A stretch of 64,000 nucleotides of DNA. Origin: Chaetoderma sp. LZ-2023a. Taxonomy: Eukaryota > Mollusca > Caudofoveata > Chaetodermatida > Chaetodermatidae. The notes under the pieces were generated by a model. It was not told where the DNA came from. It ran no database searches and saw only the letters and a program-made list of their open reading frames with translations. The DNA lies in NCBI GenBank assembly GCA_034401795.1, contig CM067370.1, positions 67,453,188 through 67,517,187 of the forward strand, given 5' to 3'. Position 1 is the stretch's first letter, and every line of letters begins with the position of its first letter. Both the position numbers and the translations under genes were made by a program. Positions 21,878 through 32,737 of this stretch are shown here, piece by piece.

Positions 21878-22223
21878 CCCGCTCTCTTAACGAGAGAGAA
21901 CCATTTTTGTCTTGGCTTGACTGGTCTAACTGGCACCGCTGTTCCTGTTGCACAGGCGCGGTCCAGGCAGAAACGAAGGGAGCTACCATACCCTCAGGTA
22001 TGATCAGCTCCCTTCCCATGGCGGACTTGCCCTTCATGCCTCTCTGGCAATCAGGAGCAACACTGGGGTGGGCAGGAGCCTCCACAACCTTCCTCGCCTT
22101 CTTAGACGCAAGCAGCTGCAAAGGCCCAGAAATAGCAGAAGAAGCTGGCTTGGATTTCGCCTTGCTCTTGTGCTTCTTCTGTTTCTTGGAGGCTGGTTGT
22201 TTAGCTAACGGTTTTATAGCCAT
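21798..22223 (-). CDS. DIRS-1 gag-like C-terminal part
   Basis: A 141-codon frame begins MAIKPLAKQPASKKQKKHKS, a very basic start, and overlaps the RT frame by about 80 nt. Position before RT and composition fit a DIRS gag end. No zinc-knuckle is visible. The upstream 22248-22523 minus frame may be leader or unrelated. Confidence 0.5.
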   Translation of the reverse strand: MAIKPLAKQPASKKQKKHKSKAKSKPASSAISGPLQLLASKKARKVVEAPAHPSVAPDCQRGMKGKSAMGRELIIPEGMVAPFVSAWTAPVQQEQRCQLDQSSQDKNGSLSLRERGGADREPDTCIRRQCVYSGWKAHAFH

Positions 22224-22250
22224 CTGCCCTGCCGGCGTAGGAATATATCA

Positions 22251-23000
22251 CTGACTTACAGGAAAATTCTTGCAAATTGTACTGCAAGGGCTGTATTCAA
22301 GATAGGCATTGGTAGATGACTGCAAAAACAATGGCATGGTGTCTGTCTGATTGGTTAAAGCAGGCACTATTTTGCCTTGTGTGTGAGATTTAGAAAAATA
22401 GTTCGCGGAGGTTGTTTGTGATAGGCAGAACCACATGCATTCGCCATATTGTAATCCAGCTGACAACACATCTCTATGGAAAGAAGAGCAGTTTTCGGCG
22501 TAACCGGTGTAATCAACTGCCAATGTAGAGGGCGGAATTAAGACGTGCAGTTGAATATTTTCTCAACCATTTAGGAAGTGACATTATGAACATTTAAATT
22601 CAGAAATCTAGGTTAATTAGAAAAAGAACCAGCATAATGTCAAAACTTTGGGACTTTTTGATAATTAAGGATAAATTAAATTTGAAAATTTATATGTGGA
22701 AGTGATCTTGGACATATATGGAAGTGATTAATATGGATTAGAGGTTGGGTTATAAGATCTAGTGGGAAAGTAGGGTGGGGATGTATTTTGTTGTATTAGT
22801 TTAACTATACCTATCACCTTGGGTGATGGAAGGTTTCTGATTGTACTAGAAATTCTTTTTGAATTATTGTCATGTTTTCTTTGTGATTTTTTCCCCCTAT
22901 ATAACATTAGCGAAGGTGGTATATTTAGTTTTTGAAATTTAAAAATAAATTAGATTTCATAGATCTATATAGACTTACTTGAAAGTAATAGAAAAAATGA
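22251..23000. other. Unassigned AT-rich DNA
   Basis: No supported gene. A short phrase TTGAATATTTTCTCAAC near 22540 belongs to the second foldback family. Confidence 0.35.
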
Positions 23001-23006
23001 GTCTAC

Positions 23007-23061
23007 CTGCAACCACTATCTTTTTGTGATTCCCTCTCACTCTGACGAAGTTGTCCGCCAT
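23007..23061 (-). CDS. Candidate first coding exon (18 codons), product unknown
   Basis: On the minus strand ATGGCGGACAACTTCG opens a frame reading MADNFVRVRGNHKKIVVA and stops at a GCAG / GTAGAC donor in phase 1. MAD-type starts are common in animal genes, but there is no partner exon in sight and the support is thin. Confidence 0.2.
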
Positions 23062-23677
23062 TCAACACCTAATATACAATGCATTAAAGATCCCGTAAAG
23101 CTGACGAATTCATTTTCAATAAATTAAATTTCTGGCCTTATCTTGACGTACTCAAAATTCCTTTCTTAAATTTGTTTATGTTCTTGTTTTAAAATCAATT
23201 AAGGAAAATCATTTCAGATCAGTTTAGAACATTATAGAATAAAAGTTCATCGTTTAAAATCACCAGCTTACAGTGACATACATATCACACAAATAATAAT
23301 GATTTGTTTATATTTTGAAGCTTCTTATCTGACAAATCTAATTATACCAAAACCAGCTGAAATGCTAAATTTTTTAGTTTTAATTACACAGGGTTGGGTT
23401 TTGGACAGTCCAAAACTAACTTTGAGCAGACATTGTCTAAAACCTGTCTTAAATGGTTTAAACCAGTCCAAAACTGTCCAAAATTGTCCAAAACTGTCCA
23501 AAACTATGTTGGACATATCACCATACTCTTATGCATCATAATCCTATTAAAAAATATTCAGAAATCAGAGATTGCATCAAAAGCACTATATTAAACAAAT
23601 CCATTTATTATATGAGTTATTATTACATTTTTATCAAATACATACAATTAAAACTTAAAAGGCTTAATTAGGTTTAA

Positions 23678-23823
23678 TTAGTAGTCCAAATCAGACAGCC
23701 CTCTCAACATCCTGTAGCAAAACACTAGCTTTGACGCTTTCTCTACTCCAAGCCTATTACGGATTGTGATGGCAATTCTTCTCTTAGTCGCTTTGTGCAT
23801 GGTGCAGCTGATGGTTTGTCCAG
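23678..23823 (-). CDS. C-terminal exon resembling the hAT dimerisation end
   Basis: The acceptor TTTCTTTGTTTCAG precedes an exon reading AGQTISCTMHKATKRRIAIT, then RNRLGVEKASKLVFCYRML and a stop. hAT transposases usually end in a similar stretch, of the type AG..IS..R.RL......LVFL..NL. The incoming phase is 1, which matches the outgoing phase of the BED exon, so the two can be joined directly in frame. The catalytic region that should lie between is not found on either strand. Confidence 0.6.
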
Positions 23824-23879
23824 CTGAAACAAAGAAAAGGGATATTACATGTGCTATATAAGCCAAATGTAGATATACA

Positions 23880-24060
23880 CCCTACCTGGTCCAAGCCATT
23901 TGGGGACAAGATATGATAATCTTTTTACAAATTTACATTGAAATGACTGGCATTGCAACAAAATCAGTCATTCCTATGTTGAATTTTCAAAAGTAATAAA
24001 TTTTATGTCATAATTCAATACATTTAAAATTTGGAATGGATAGAGTTAAAGATAGACCAC
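23880..24060. repeat. Degenerate TTAA foldback copy inside the hAT element
   Basis: TTTACATTGAAATGACTGG and a return arm with CAGTCATTCC mark the central hairpin; the outer arms are eroded. Confidence 0.5.
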
Positions 24061-24499
24061 CCTTCTGTCAAATAAATGCATGTTTTTATTTATTTTCAAA
24101 ACTTTGGGACTTGCTAAATATTAGTTTGACTGTTTGCATCAGTCTATCTGAAGGGTGTTAGTGTGCTATGCCAAATTGTTTTCATAATATTACTGTAGTA
24201 AAGGTATTCAGGCAAGAGTATTTCTGAAAGCCCTGGGTTGCAGAAAGTATAGGGTTAAGCAGATCATTGTGTGTTATTTCTAATCTTAAGCCAGCACCCT
24301 CACAGGCCAATTATCACACCTATACCATTGAATTGTAAAGAGGCTCAGCATGTGATTGTGGTTATCAGAGATTATCAGACCTGGCTCTATTACTAGCATG
24401 GCAAAGAGAATAATTAACTCAGGTATCTGAACTAAAGGCGAGACATCCTGTTGATAACCCCTATGCGGCCAAGACAATTACAGTGAATAGTAACCATAC

Positions 24500-24710
24500 C
24501 TACATTGTACATTATGACTTTTAAACACAACTTAGCAGAAATTTTTGAAAATTTTTCACTGAAATGACTGGCTTAGTAAAAGCGGCAGTCATTTCACGAG
24601 TAAATTTGTTTTCCAGTCAAATTAGTTTCAAAATATTCTGCAGTTTTCCCGCATAGTGTCCTTGAAAATGATAGCTGAGGAATTCATCGGTGAAAGGGTT
24701 AAGGCATGTA
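24500..24710. repeat. Degenerate TTAA foldback copy inside the hAT element
   Basis: TTTTCACTGAAATGACTGGC and GCAGTCATTTCACGAG form the hairpin, and the right end reads GTGAAAGGGTTAA. Confidence 0.55.
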
Positions 24711-24928
24711 TTAGATATATTGGACTCCTAGCACTCCAATGTCAACAAAAAACATTTTTCAAATAAAATTAAAAGATAAACTGGTTTTTTTATTTTCAAC
24801 AAATTTGTCATCGCCCAACAAAATTGTTGAAAAATGAAAACCAGTTTCCTTGGTATAGTCACAATAAAATATAGAATTTTTAATTATTGACATTAGAGGG
24901 CAAGGGGTTAAGCATTAATTTTATTTAC

Positions 24929-25147
24929 CTTCAAAATCTTGATGTCTTTGCTGATGTGTGTCTGCACTGTCTGTATCAGCCTGTTCAACAGGACTTTCAG
25001 TAGACTTCTCATGCTTCTCATAGTGTATTTTCATCCTTGCCACCTTGTTGACAACTGTGTACTCACACTCTCTACACTTAGCCATTTGTTTGCCATTAAT
25101 CTTAACTTCCAAAAAGTGCTTCCAAATTGGATCCTTAGGCCTACCAC
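24929..25147 (-). CDS. BED zinc-finger exon of the hAT element
   Basis: The exon follows ATTTCAAAG (acceptor) and ends GAAG before the donor GTAAAT; both boundaries are phase 1 and the length is 219 nt. Residues include DPIWKHFLEVKINGKQMAKC, ECEYTVVNKVARMKIHYEKH. The W..F, C..C and H...H spacing is that of a BED finger, the DNA-binding domain at the N-terminus of hAT transposases and ZBED proteins. A polar, acidic tail (ESPVEQADTDSADTH) follows. Translation might instead start at an ATG at 25217 or 25160 without a splice. Its likely targets are the repeated subterminal motifs of the same element. Confidence 0.7.
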
Positions 25148-25744
25148 CTTTGAAATACATATTAACTATTTCAAATACCATCAACACATAAATATTCAGG
25201 ACAACAGAAGAATTCAAAGATTAATGTAGCACAAGGATATCTTTTTACTAATTGTCTAATTGATATCTAGCATTAACTGAGGATAGATGAAAACATGAAG
25301 AATCTAATTTATATTCTATCAGCTTAATGCCTTAATCCCAAATTTGCATAAGATCTTATGTAAACATAGCTAATGTGTGTACTGAGTAGTGCATTCTAAA
25401 ATAGCCTTAGAGAGCAAGGGTCATCAGTTAATTGTTGAAACAACATCTTAGCAGACTATATTTTCTCTATGAGTTTAAGATTCTTCCATAGGCCATGAAC
25501 ATTTTGCAAGAAATAGATTTAGACACAGAGACAGTTCTCAATAATATAAACATCTAGCTGTACATAGGTAGTCTAATATGTTTACATTATTGATTAAATA
25601 GGGTTTCTGTGGGTTTAACACAACTGGTCGAAATATACAGAGTTAAAACATTTAAGACAAACAAAAGTTGAAAAAAATTAACCCATGGATTATAGAAAGA
25701 AGCAAATAAGACTCCTAATTTATTGAAATCATGTGTCCTTTTAG

Positions 25745-25803
<59 letters not shown>
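25745..25803. repeat. (ATT)n microsatellite
   Basis: About 19 uninterrupted trinucleotides inside the hAT element. Confidence 0.95.
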
Positions 25804-25806
<3 letters not shown>

Positions 25807-26190
25807 GCAATAAAGTATCCAAAAATACATGTAGATAACCATCCATCAATATGTACATGTACCTGTATGTGTCTAAATGCTATATAGTTGTTTTAAGAAA
25901 ATTACATTTCAGAAAAATATTTTTTATACCACTATTTTAGGTTTTGGACAGTTTTGGACAATTTAAGGTGTCCAAAACCTATTTTGGGTGGACGGTTTAA
26001 ACCATGGTTTAAACCGCGGTTTAAACCACTAGTGTCCAAAACTTGCCAACCCTGTAATTACACAAGATTGCATAACCAGGTGTGACTCTTTATTAAAAAA
26101 TGGCCGCTTTTGAAAAATGCTCGGAAATGTTTACTGAGTTTTCAAAGGAAATTTCCACTTTTATAGGCGGCATTCATTCCTACTATTATA

Positions 26191-26215
26191 CTAGCTACTA
26201 CTACTACTACTACTA

Positions 26216-26258
<43 letters not shown>

Positions 26259-26261
26259 GAA
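26191..26261. repeat. (ACT)n microsatellite
   Basis: Trinucleotide run with one interruption. Confidence 0.9.
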
Positions 26262-26445
26262 TATGACTAGATGATTCCACTTGCTATTATATCCAATAAT
26301 AATTTCAATTACCATAGTAACAAACTACAGGATGAGCAGGAGAATGAGCACCCCTCCCCTCCATCCCCCTTCCCTTGTCCAAGGATGCCCCATTAGCCAG
26401 CATCCTCTAAACAGTATATCATCATTATAAGTAAAAGTACCCTAA

Positions 26446-26447
26446 CA

Positions 26448-26497
<50 letters not shown>
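26446..26497. repeat. Poly-A then (AT)n tract
   Basis: About 20 A followed by about 15 AT dinucleotides. A further (GAT)/(AAT) run lies at 26647-26690. Confidence 0.9.
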
Positions 26498-26500
<3 letters not shown>

Positions 26501-26744
26501 GTTTATTGTCGTATCTATATAATCATAAACATCCATGTTTAATATTGAACTTGACTATGTTCCCTACTTGTCTGTCTTGTCCTTATTTACTACCCATATG
26601 TATCGCAAACCATAAAATATGTATTTATGAACCTAAAAAATTGCAATGATGATGATGATGATAATAATAAAAATAAAATAATAATAAGAATAACCCAAGT
26701 GATTAACTCTTACACACCCGGCTGTTACAGTACTATATGTTGGT

Positions 26745-26906
26745 TCACAGACTGAGAGGCCCACTCCTGGAGTTTTTCTTTTCACTGTAATGACTGAGGG
26801 GGGGGGGGGGGGGTTGGGATTGGGGTGGTCTCCTCTTGACCTGCGAATTAAAATATTTCCTTTCTAAAATTTAAACTGTTTATGTGTATCAGGGGTCAAA
26901 GGGTTA
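26745..26906. repeat. Degenerate TTAA foldback copy with a G tract
   Basis: TTTTCACTGTAATGACTGAG is the left half of the family hairpin, followed by 16 G, and the end reads GTCAAAGGGTTAA. Confidence 0.45.
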
Positions 26907-26989
26907 ATAAGGAAGTAGTAAATGTAATGTCTGAATTTGTAATTGTTTGTGTAAGTTCTGTCTTGTCTAATTTATATATATCTGTATAT

Positions 26990-27122
26990 ATGTGTGTAAG
27001 GTGTCCGCCATAACAATAGGCACTGTCTTAGGCGGACAACCTGGTATGATTGGTGAATATGTTTATCTTCGAATTATTGAACAAATAATTTTGAATCATG
27101 AATCATGAATCTTGAATCTAGT
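26990..27122 (+). repeat. LINE-type 3' tail
   Basis: GGTGTCCGCC, a loop and GGCGGACAACCTGG form a hairpin. It is followed after about 50 bp by AATAATTTTGAATCATGAATC repeats, as in the tails at 32160-32290, 32400-32512 and 34430-34545. Confidence 0.6.
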
Positions 27123-27860
27123 ATCTAGATCAGATTATCTAGTTAACAGATGGAACTTTTTGGAGTGCTGGCTGCTTGGATGGCTTTTCAGCATTGTTTC
27201 AATCAAAACCACCCTACTCCCAAAGATTCTATTAAAATGTGACCTAACTCCGTGGTATTGCGGATTGCCTATTATAAAATTAAATAACAGGTTTATTTTA
27301 TCTCCTAATCTTGATTTTGTAGAAGTAAATGTTAGAATCTCAATGATTTAAGCATTTTGGCGAATTCTGTGAATTATTTCCATTATTTGAAGCATATTTT
27401 TGTTAAAGGGTAGTCTGAGCATTGCCAAAACTGGTCCCATTTTAAATACGGCTCTAACTTATCAGTGTTTTGTAATAAAACAGCTTCTGTGCCCCTACTT
27501 CAACCCAAGAACACTAAACAAATGTGGAATGCATGATTTATTTCATTTATTAGCGTTTGAGGCATTTAGTATGCTATTTTGCGCGTTGCCATAGAGTTCG
27601 GCAGTCTTGACTTGCCAGATAGTGTGTCAATTTTGATAGGGGTTCCAAACTTTAACAGATACTAACAAGATTTTACACAAATTCCCTACGAAACTTATAT
27701 AAGCAGCAAGAGAATACTTAAAATAATCGATCGATGCATATACTTTTTCACTGGTTGGTATGAGTTTGGTGATTGGTCTAAGGAAAGTACAAGTTTTAGC
27801 TAAATACCGTGGATCACCAATGAAAGCTTCCAAGTAGCTAGATTACAGGAGCATGCCACA
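27123..27860. other. Unassigned AT-rich DNA
   Basis: Short frames only, with no recognisable domains, splice-supported exons or repeats. Confidence 0.35.
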
Positions 27861-27869
27861 ACAATGAGG

Positions 27870-28015
27870 AGATGTAATTAAGCAACAACAGTCCGATCAT
27901 TCAAGAACAAACTGGAAGTCGACTTCAAGTAAGGAACTTATGAATTGGACTGAACAAGCCATACAACAACAAAAACACTGAGGCAATAACAAGCCAATGG
28001 CTTATGCCTCGTAAA

Positions 28016-28046
<31 letters not shown>

Positions 28047-28047
28047 G
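27870..28047 (+). repeat. Retroposon tail with (GAT)n end
   Basis: GAGGCAATAACAAGCC and CTTATGCCTCGTAAAATGAT lead into a (GAT)n run. The same text appears inverted at 33571-33650, so these are two retroposed copies of one tail. Confidence 0.65.
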
Positions 28048-28216
28048 TTTGGTTGCCCCATCCTACAGGTAACGAGTCGTTTCGTCCCCTGTCCCGTTCG
28101 CCGTAGGTCGTTTCGCACCGGGTCGATTTGCTCCGTAATCTGGGTCGTTTAGCACCACTTTGAAATGGCTTGTGTGCGAACGGGAATGGCGAGTGTAGTT
28201 GAATTGAATTGAAGTT

Positions 28217-28263
28217 CCTTTGTAATACTGATACAGACTCAACCTTTGATGTGTTGGCTATTA

Positions 28264-28301
<38 letters not shown>

Positions 28302-28500
28302 CATCAAATTTATTTTTAATTGAAGATATTTTTTAAATTTGAGCACTGGAATGACGGGCTTGGTCGAGCCTTTGTAATACTGATACAGACTCAACCGTTG
28401 ATGTGTTGGCTATTAATAATTTTATATATATATATATATATAATTTAATCATCAAATATTTTTGAAATTTTAGCACTGGAATGACGGGCTTGGTCGAGCC
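28217..28500 (+). repeat. 152-bp tandem duplication within a foldback copy
   Basis: TGTAATACTGATACAGACTC starts at 28221 and again at 28373, and both units include TATTAATAATTTTATATATA and end GGCTTGGTCGAGCC. The foldback family's right arm follows to 28611 (CGTGAAAGGGTTAA). Confidence 0.8.
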
Positions 28501-29089
28501 CATCATTATAGTGGTGAAATTGTCAAAAATAGTCTTATCTTGGCCTGCAAATGGACATTCCCCAAGAACACTACAGAGGCCGGTTTTTGCCAGCTTCATC
28601 GTGAAAGGGTTAAAAAGAATTCGACAGACCAACCTACCAAATGACAGACGGAAACAAAAGATGGGTATATTCTATTCTAAATAAACTAGTTTTATTGATT
28701 TATTTAGTGCGCATTTGCTTGCTATAATTTCTCGCTGTTAGGTATGGTTGTAAAATCTTAAATGATATATTACTGATCCGTCCGTCCATTCATCCGTCCA
28801 CTCATCGATCTCATTTTTCAAAACGTATGGATAATCATGTTTGAGTTAATAATTTTTCTGATCAAATTCAGGGATTGTATGATTTTTACTTATTAACCTC
28901 CTTCGCCGTCTTCTGTTGGCATCTAATTAGAAACAGTAATGGCTTAATTAGCGTGGATTTCATTAAAGCGTGAGTGTGCGCCGACACACGCGCGCGTCTG
29001 CGCGTGTTCATGATAATTACTCAATTACTCAACGATCCACGCACAATAATTGTAGGCCTACTCTGATCTTGATAAAAATGCAATGTGTG

Positions 29090-29345
29090 ATGGATGGATG
29101 AATGGATAAGCGGATGGATGAAACTGACATACGGGAAGCATAAAACAAACACGAGTTTTTAATTAAAAACTGTTATGGAAGTAAAAGAAACAAGATCATG
29201 CAGATTGCATCAAATGAATGATTAAATGTGTTGATGGATGTATGGATGGTGGGTGGATGGGTGGGTGGGTGGATGGATGGATGGATGAAATGGCAGATAA
29301 GATGAGTATGGTTGATGGATGGAAGGACGGATGGATGGGCTCAGG
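29090..29345. repeat. (GGAT)n-type microsatellite
   Basis: Imperfect GATGGATGGATG runs. The Pro-His-Ile-Ser-rich frames on the minus strand are by-products. Confidence 0.85.
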
Positions 29346-29844
29346 CACTGACAGACGGACGTGCTGGGGGGGTGGATGGACGAAAGGCAATGCAGATGAT
29401 TTAGTGTAATGTATGGACTACAAGTTCTGTACAGTAAATTTGATGAATAATGAGTAATCTTCAGGCGGCATAACTGAACCAGGAGACCATGCCAATGCAT
29501 AAACGTGTTCGGGAAAACTTACTCAGGCACCGGGATGAGTGACGTTTTGGCGGCATAAATCCTACAATGTTAGACTATGCCTATCATCTAATTACAAATG
29601 AGTTCAGAAGCCAAGCATCATTAATATCTGATTCCCAGTCATGATCAAACAACTGAATGCAGTCAGTTCGTTTTTCTTTGAAAATTGCCGACACTAATAT
29701 CCTATATAATATTCGACTTCCAGTTGAACAATCCATCATAACGTCTTACTTTCATATCACTTATCATCATTTAAATAAATTATGTCAGTTAAGATAGCCT
29801 ATAGTACACATTTTTGGTGGGAAACTGCCCGGGAAACTGTCGCT

Positions 29845-29947
29845 ATGGAGAATCTGTGTATTTTGTGTAATCGGGAAGTTCCTCGTCATCAGCACGGCGT
29901 GACATGTGATATTTGTGATAGATGGAAGCACAGAACATGTGGAACAG
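29845..29947 (+). CDS. First coding exon with a Cys/His zinc-finger-like module
   Basis: An ATG opens MENLCILCNREVPRHQHG, then VTCDICDRWKHRTCGTG, and the exon ends ACAG before GTAATC in phase 1. The C..C, H.H, C..C, W.HR.C arrangement is like a module I associate with MULE/FLYWCH-type transposase-derived proteins of marine invertebrates (recalled, not checked). No second exon is visible; a (ATC)n tract starts just inside the intron. It could be the start of a working gene, a captured exon or a relic. Confidence 0.45.
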
Positions 29948-29957
29948 GTAATCATCA

Positions 29958-30092
29958 TCTTCGGCGGCGGCATTATCATCATCACCATAATCATCATCAT
30001 TTTGTCGTCATCATCATCATTTCATCATCATCATCAACGTCATCATCATTTTGTTGCTGTTATCATCATTTCGTTGTTATTATCGTTGTCGT
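29958..30092. repeat. (ATC)n microsatellite
   Basis: Imperfect CATCATCAT runs with TCGT variants. Confidence 0.9.
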
Positions 30093-30105
30093 CGTCGTCA
30101 AAATG

Positions 30106-30205
30106 TTATGTTGAATATTTTGGACTTAATTTGATTGGAAGCCATTGCTGCCTTAGGCAGCATTAATGGCTTCCAATCAACTTACGTCCAAAATATTTAA
30201 CAGTC
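30106..30205. repeat. Palindrome of the second foldback family
   Basis: TTGAATATTTTGGACTTAAT and TTGATTGGAAGCCATTGCTG pair with their complements on the right arm around GCCTTAGGC. The best preserved copy; half copies lie at 34232-34290 and 34635-34680. Confidence 0.75.
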
Positions 30206-30247
30206 TGTTTCATTTTGTTTTGGAAACGTGTTAAGTTATGTCTGAGC

Positions 30248-30249
30248 CG

Positions 30250-30300
<51 letters not shown>
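30248..30300. repeat. (TAC)n microsatellite
   Basis: About 17 uninterrupted trinucleotides. Confidence 0.95.
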
Positions 30301-30769
30301 GCTTCTTTTACAAAGTGCATTTTCAAAATTGTATTGACATAACCTCTGTACGTCCCATCACACCATATATACCGTTTTGCATTGTCCCAAAATACCAACT
30401 CTTATCTTTCTCTCTGAAGATAATTCCGCGTACTGTTATCAGCAATAACTCCAGTTAAATTAGTTTCGAAATATTCAACAGATATGATCAGAAGGGATGG
30501 GTAGGATAGGGCCACGTGCGCGTGTGTGTGTGTGTGAGCGTGCGCATCGCAATAAAAGTATCCTTCAACATGAATGATATACAGATGTCTATGAGACCAC
30601 GTGTATTAAATGTATTGAATGAATACGGCCCAGCACACTTAGTCATCATAGAATGTGTTCAAGCGACCACATACATTACAAAAACTGGAATTTTAGCAAA
30701 TTACAATCCTATTCCCGTCAAACATTCATTATATTATATTTAGATATCAGTTTGTTTCTAGTCAACTAA

Positions 30770-32290
30770 AATAACTATACATTTATCAAAAAGCACAGAT
30801 CTGACAAAATTAACAATGATGATGGAGGTGGTGTAGGCATGTACATAAGACAATATTCAATTCATTGTGCGTGAAAACTTTTTCATGATAGAAGAATACA
30901 TTGAAACAATATTTATCGAAATTCTGATTAAAAAAGGTAGAAATAAAATAGTTGGTACAATCTACAGGCCTCCTGACAGTGACAACAAACAATTCATTGA
31001 AGCTTTGAGCAGAATTCTGGATACAATACAAAAGGAAAATAAAACAGCCTACCTTATGGGTGATTTCAATATTGATCTGCAGCAACAGAAATGTTGTCAC
31101 ACCAAAGACTTCATTAACTTATTAAATACCTACTTTTACTATCCGCCAATAACTAAACCAACTAGAATAACAGAATCTACGGTGACCATCATTGAGAACA
31201 TATTCTGCAATAATATTAACGCAATATCAGTAAAACTCATGTCGGAATTTTTGTAACTGATATCTCAGATCATTTACCTATATTTCTCCTAGAAAAACAA
31301 CAAACATACCAGAAACAATTCGAGCAGGAAAAATTTTAATGCAGAGATTACTGTCAGGTCAACATTGAAACATTCAAAAGATCTATGTCAGAGGTCGACT
31401 GGAGCATAGTAACAGACATTCAGTCTTGTGAGCATGCCTACAACAAATTTCATGACATATGCACGACTATTTTTTAACAAAGCTTTCCAATGAAAGAAAG
31501 TAAAAAATACAAGCATAACCCAACTAAACCTTGGCTTACAAGTGGATTAATAGCTGCCTGTCATACAAAACATCAGCTCTACTTAACATTTATGAAGTGT
31601 CAAACTAACTACAATGAAATTCAGTTTAAAAAATATAGAAATAAATTAGACCAAATAATAAAAACAGCTAAGAAAACATATTATCACAAGAAATTTGAAC
31701 AGTCTAAAAATGATATAAAAGAGACATGGAAAACCATTAAATCACTTTTAAACAAGACCAATACGGCACAACAGACACACTTTCTTCACAAGAATAAGGT
31801 CATTAGCGATAAATTCGAAATTGCCAATGGATTCAATGATTATTTCGTAAATATAGGAACAGAACTTTCGAATAGCACATGTTACACCAATTTATAAAGC
31901 CATGGATTCTACTAACTTCTCAAACTACAGACCAGTCTCCATACTGCCACTTTTCTCCAAGTTACTAGAGCGCCTTATGTACAATCGACTGACAAATTAC
32001 CTGGACAAAGAGCCCATTTTATACAAATCGCAATATGGATTTCGTGAGAAACATTCAACAATGCATGCAATAGCCGAAATGACAGAAAAAATTATTGAAT
32101 CACTGGAAAAAAACCCAAAGTATAATAGGCACTTCATATATATGTTAATGTAACAATGTTTTGTAATGTGTGTAAGGAGTCTCTCGCTCAATATGTAATG
32201 CCATTGATGATTGATGGACTGCCTGTTTAGATTCTATTTACATGTATAGAAAAACCATGAAATAAAGCAACTTTGAACTTGAACTTGTTT
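30770..32290 (+). mobile_element. LINE retrotransposon (CR1/Jockey-like), 5'-truncated and internally deleted
   Basis: Fragments of an AP-type endonuclease come first: DDGGGVGMYI, TIYRPPDS, YLMGDFNIDL, PPITKPTRIT, DISDHLPIFLL. A linker (NPTKPWLTSGLIAACHTKH) and the start of an RT (NYRPVSILPLFSKLLERLMY, SQYGFREKHSTMHAI) follow. Sequence is missing between the linker and RT, and the RT stops before its catalytic boxes. The 3' end has AATAAAGCAACTTTG and TTGAACTTGAACTTG. LINEs copy themselves by nicking the target and reverse transcribing in place; this copy cannot. Confidence 0.85.
30867..32153 (+). pseudogene. LINE endonuclease / RT remnant
   Basis: The endonuclease frame runs 30867-31256, the linker 31490-31897 and the RT start 31902-32153. 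Frameshifts and stops separate them. The Asp-Phe-Asn of GDFN and the Asp-His of SDH are preserved endonuclease residues; the RT catalytic Asp pair is absent. Confidence 0.82.
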
Positions 32291-32344
32291 CTCTGAATTA
32301 CTTATCTCTTTATTCTCTCCTTATTAACTTATAATGCACATGTC

Positions 32345-32515
32345 TATATTACATAGGTGGCGAAATGACCTGTCACCTAGGGCGAACAGGAATAGGGGGC
32401 GAAATGTAAGGGGTCCACCGCTGTATAGGCTCAGCCTTTGGTGGACTGCCTGTTGTGTAAATGCAAAATCTATGTGTTATATGATAATAAATAATTTTGA
32501 ATCTTGAATCTTGTA
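32345..32515 (+). repeat. LINE-type 3' tail
   Basis: GGTCCACCGCTGTATAGG and GCCTTTGGTGGACTGCC form a hairpin; AATAAATAATTTTGAATC repeats follow. Inverted counterpart at 33180-33300. Confidence 0.65.
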
Positions 32516-32572
32516 TGGTGCGAATGGGATACGGGGCGAAACGACCCGGATTCCATCCTACATTAACATTAC

Positions 32573-32737
32573 CTCAGAAGAAACAGAGTGTAGAGGATAT
32601 CTCAATGAATTTAGTTCATCTAAAAGTATGTTTAGATCTGTCTTGGTCTGCTCCTCAGACCGGAAATTCAAGGACAACAACTTAGAATGGCATTCTCTAA
32701 ACTTGTTCAATTCCTCGTGATGGAATGTGGACGCCAT
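32573..32737 (-). CDS. First coding exon of an unknown gene, head-to-head with COQ5
   Basis: On the minus strand ATGGCGTCCACATTCC opens a 55-codon exon: MASTFHHEELNKFRECHSKL, then SLNFRSEEQTKTDLNILLDE and ending HSVSSE. It stops at GAG before a GTAATG donor, in phase 0. The composition is helical and charged, and I do not recognise the protein. An upstream in-frame ATG at 32836 would add 33 residues, but the 32737 start is closer to a normal initiation context. Later exons would lie at lower coordinates, beyond LINE debris. The exon at 9569-9676 has compatible phase, though nothing else links the two. Confidence 0.5.

Larger units (their letters stand above)
18207..22250 (-). mobile_element. 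DIRS-1: DIRS-type tyrosine-recombinase retrotransposon
   Basis: On the minus strand the order is a basic gag-like end, RT, RNase H, a Dam-like region and tyrosine recombinase, followed by terminal and internal complementary repeats at 18207-18513. DIRS elements integrate through a circular DNA using the recombinase instead of an integrase. The copy is degraded by stops and frameshifts. Its 3' side lies inside the Penelope nuclease domain. The 5' boundary is uncertain; recognisable coding ends near 22223. Confidence 0.88.
23389..26054 (-). mobile_element. hAT-superfamily element with perfect 8-bp target duplication
   Basis: TAATTACA occurs directly before the left end (23381-23388) and directly after the right end (26055-26062). 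The ends start CAGGGTTGGGTTTTGGACA (left) and CAGGGTTGGCAAGTTTTGGA (right, complemented), typical of hAT. Both subterminal zones carry many TCCAAAAC / GTTTTGGAC copies, and the right one also GGTTTAAACC repeats, likely transposase-binding arrays. The 2666-bp interior holds two minus-strand exons (BED finger and hAT C-terminus), degenerate foldback copies and an (ATT)n tract, but no visible catalytic core. Confidence 0.85.
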
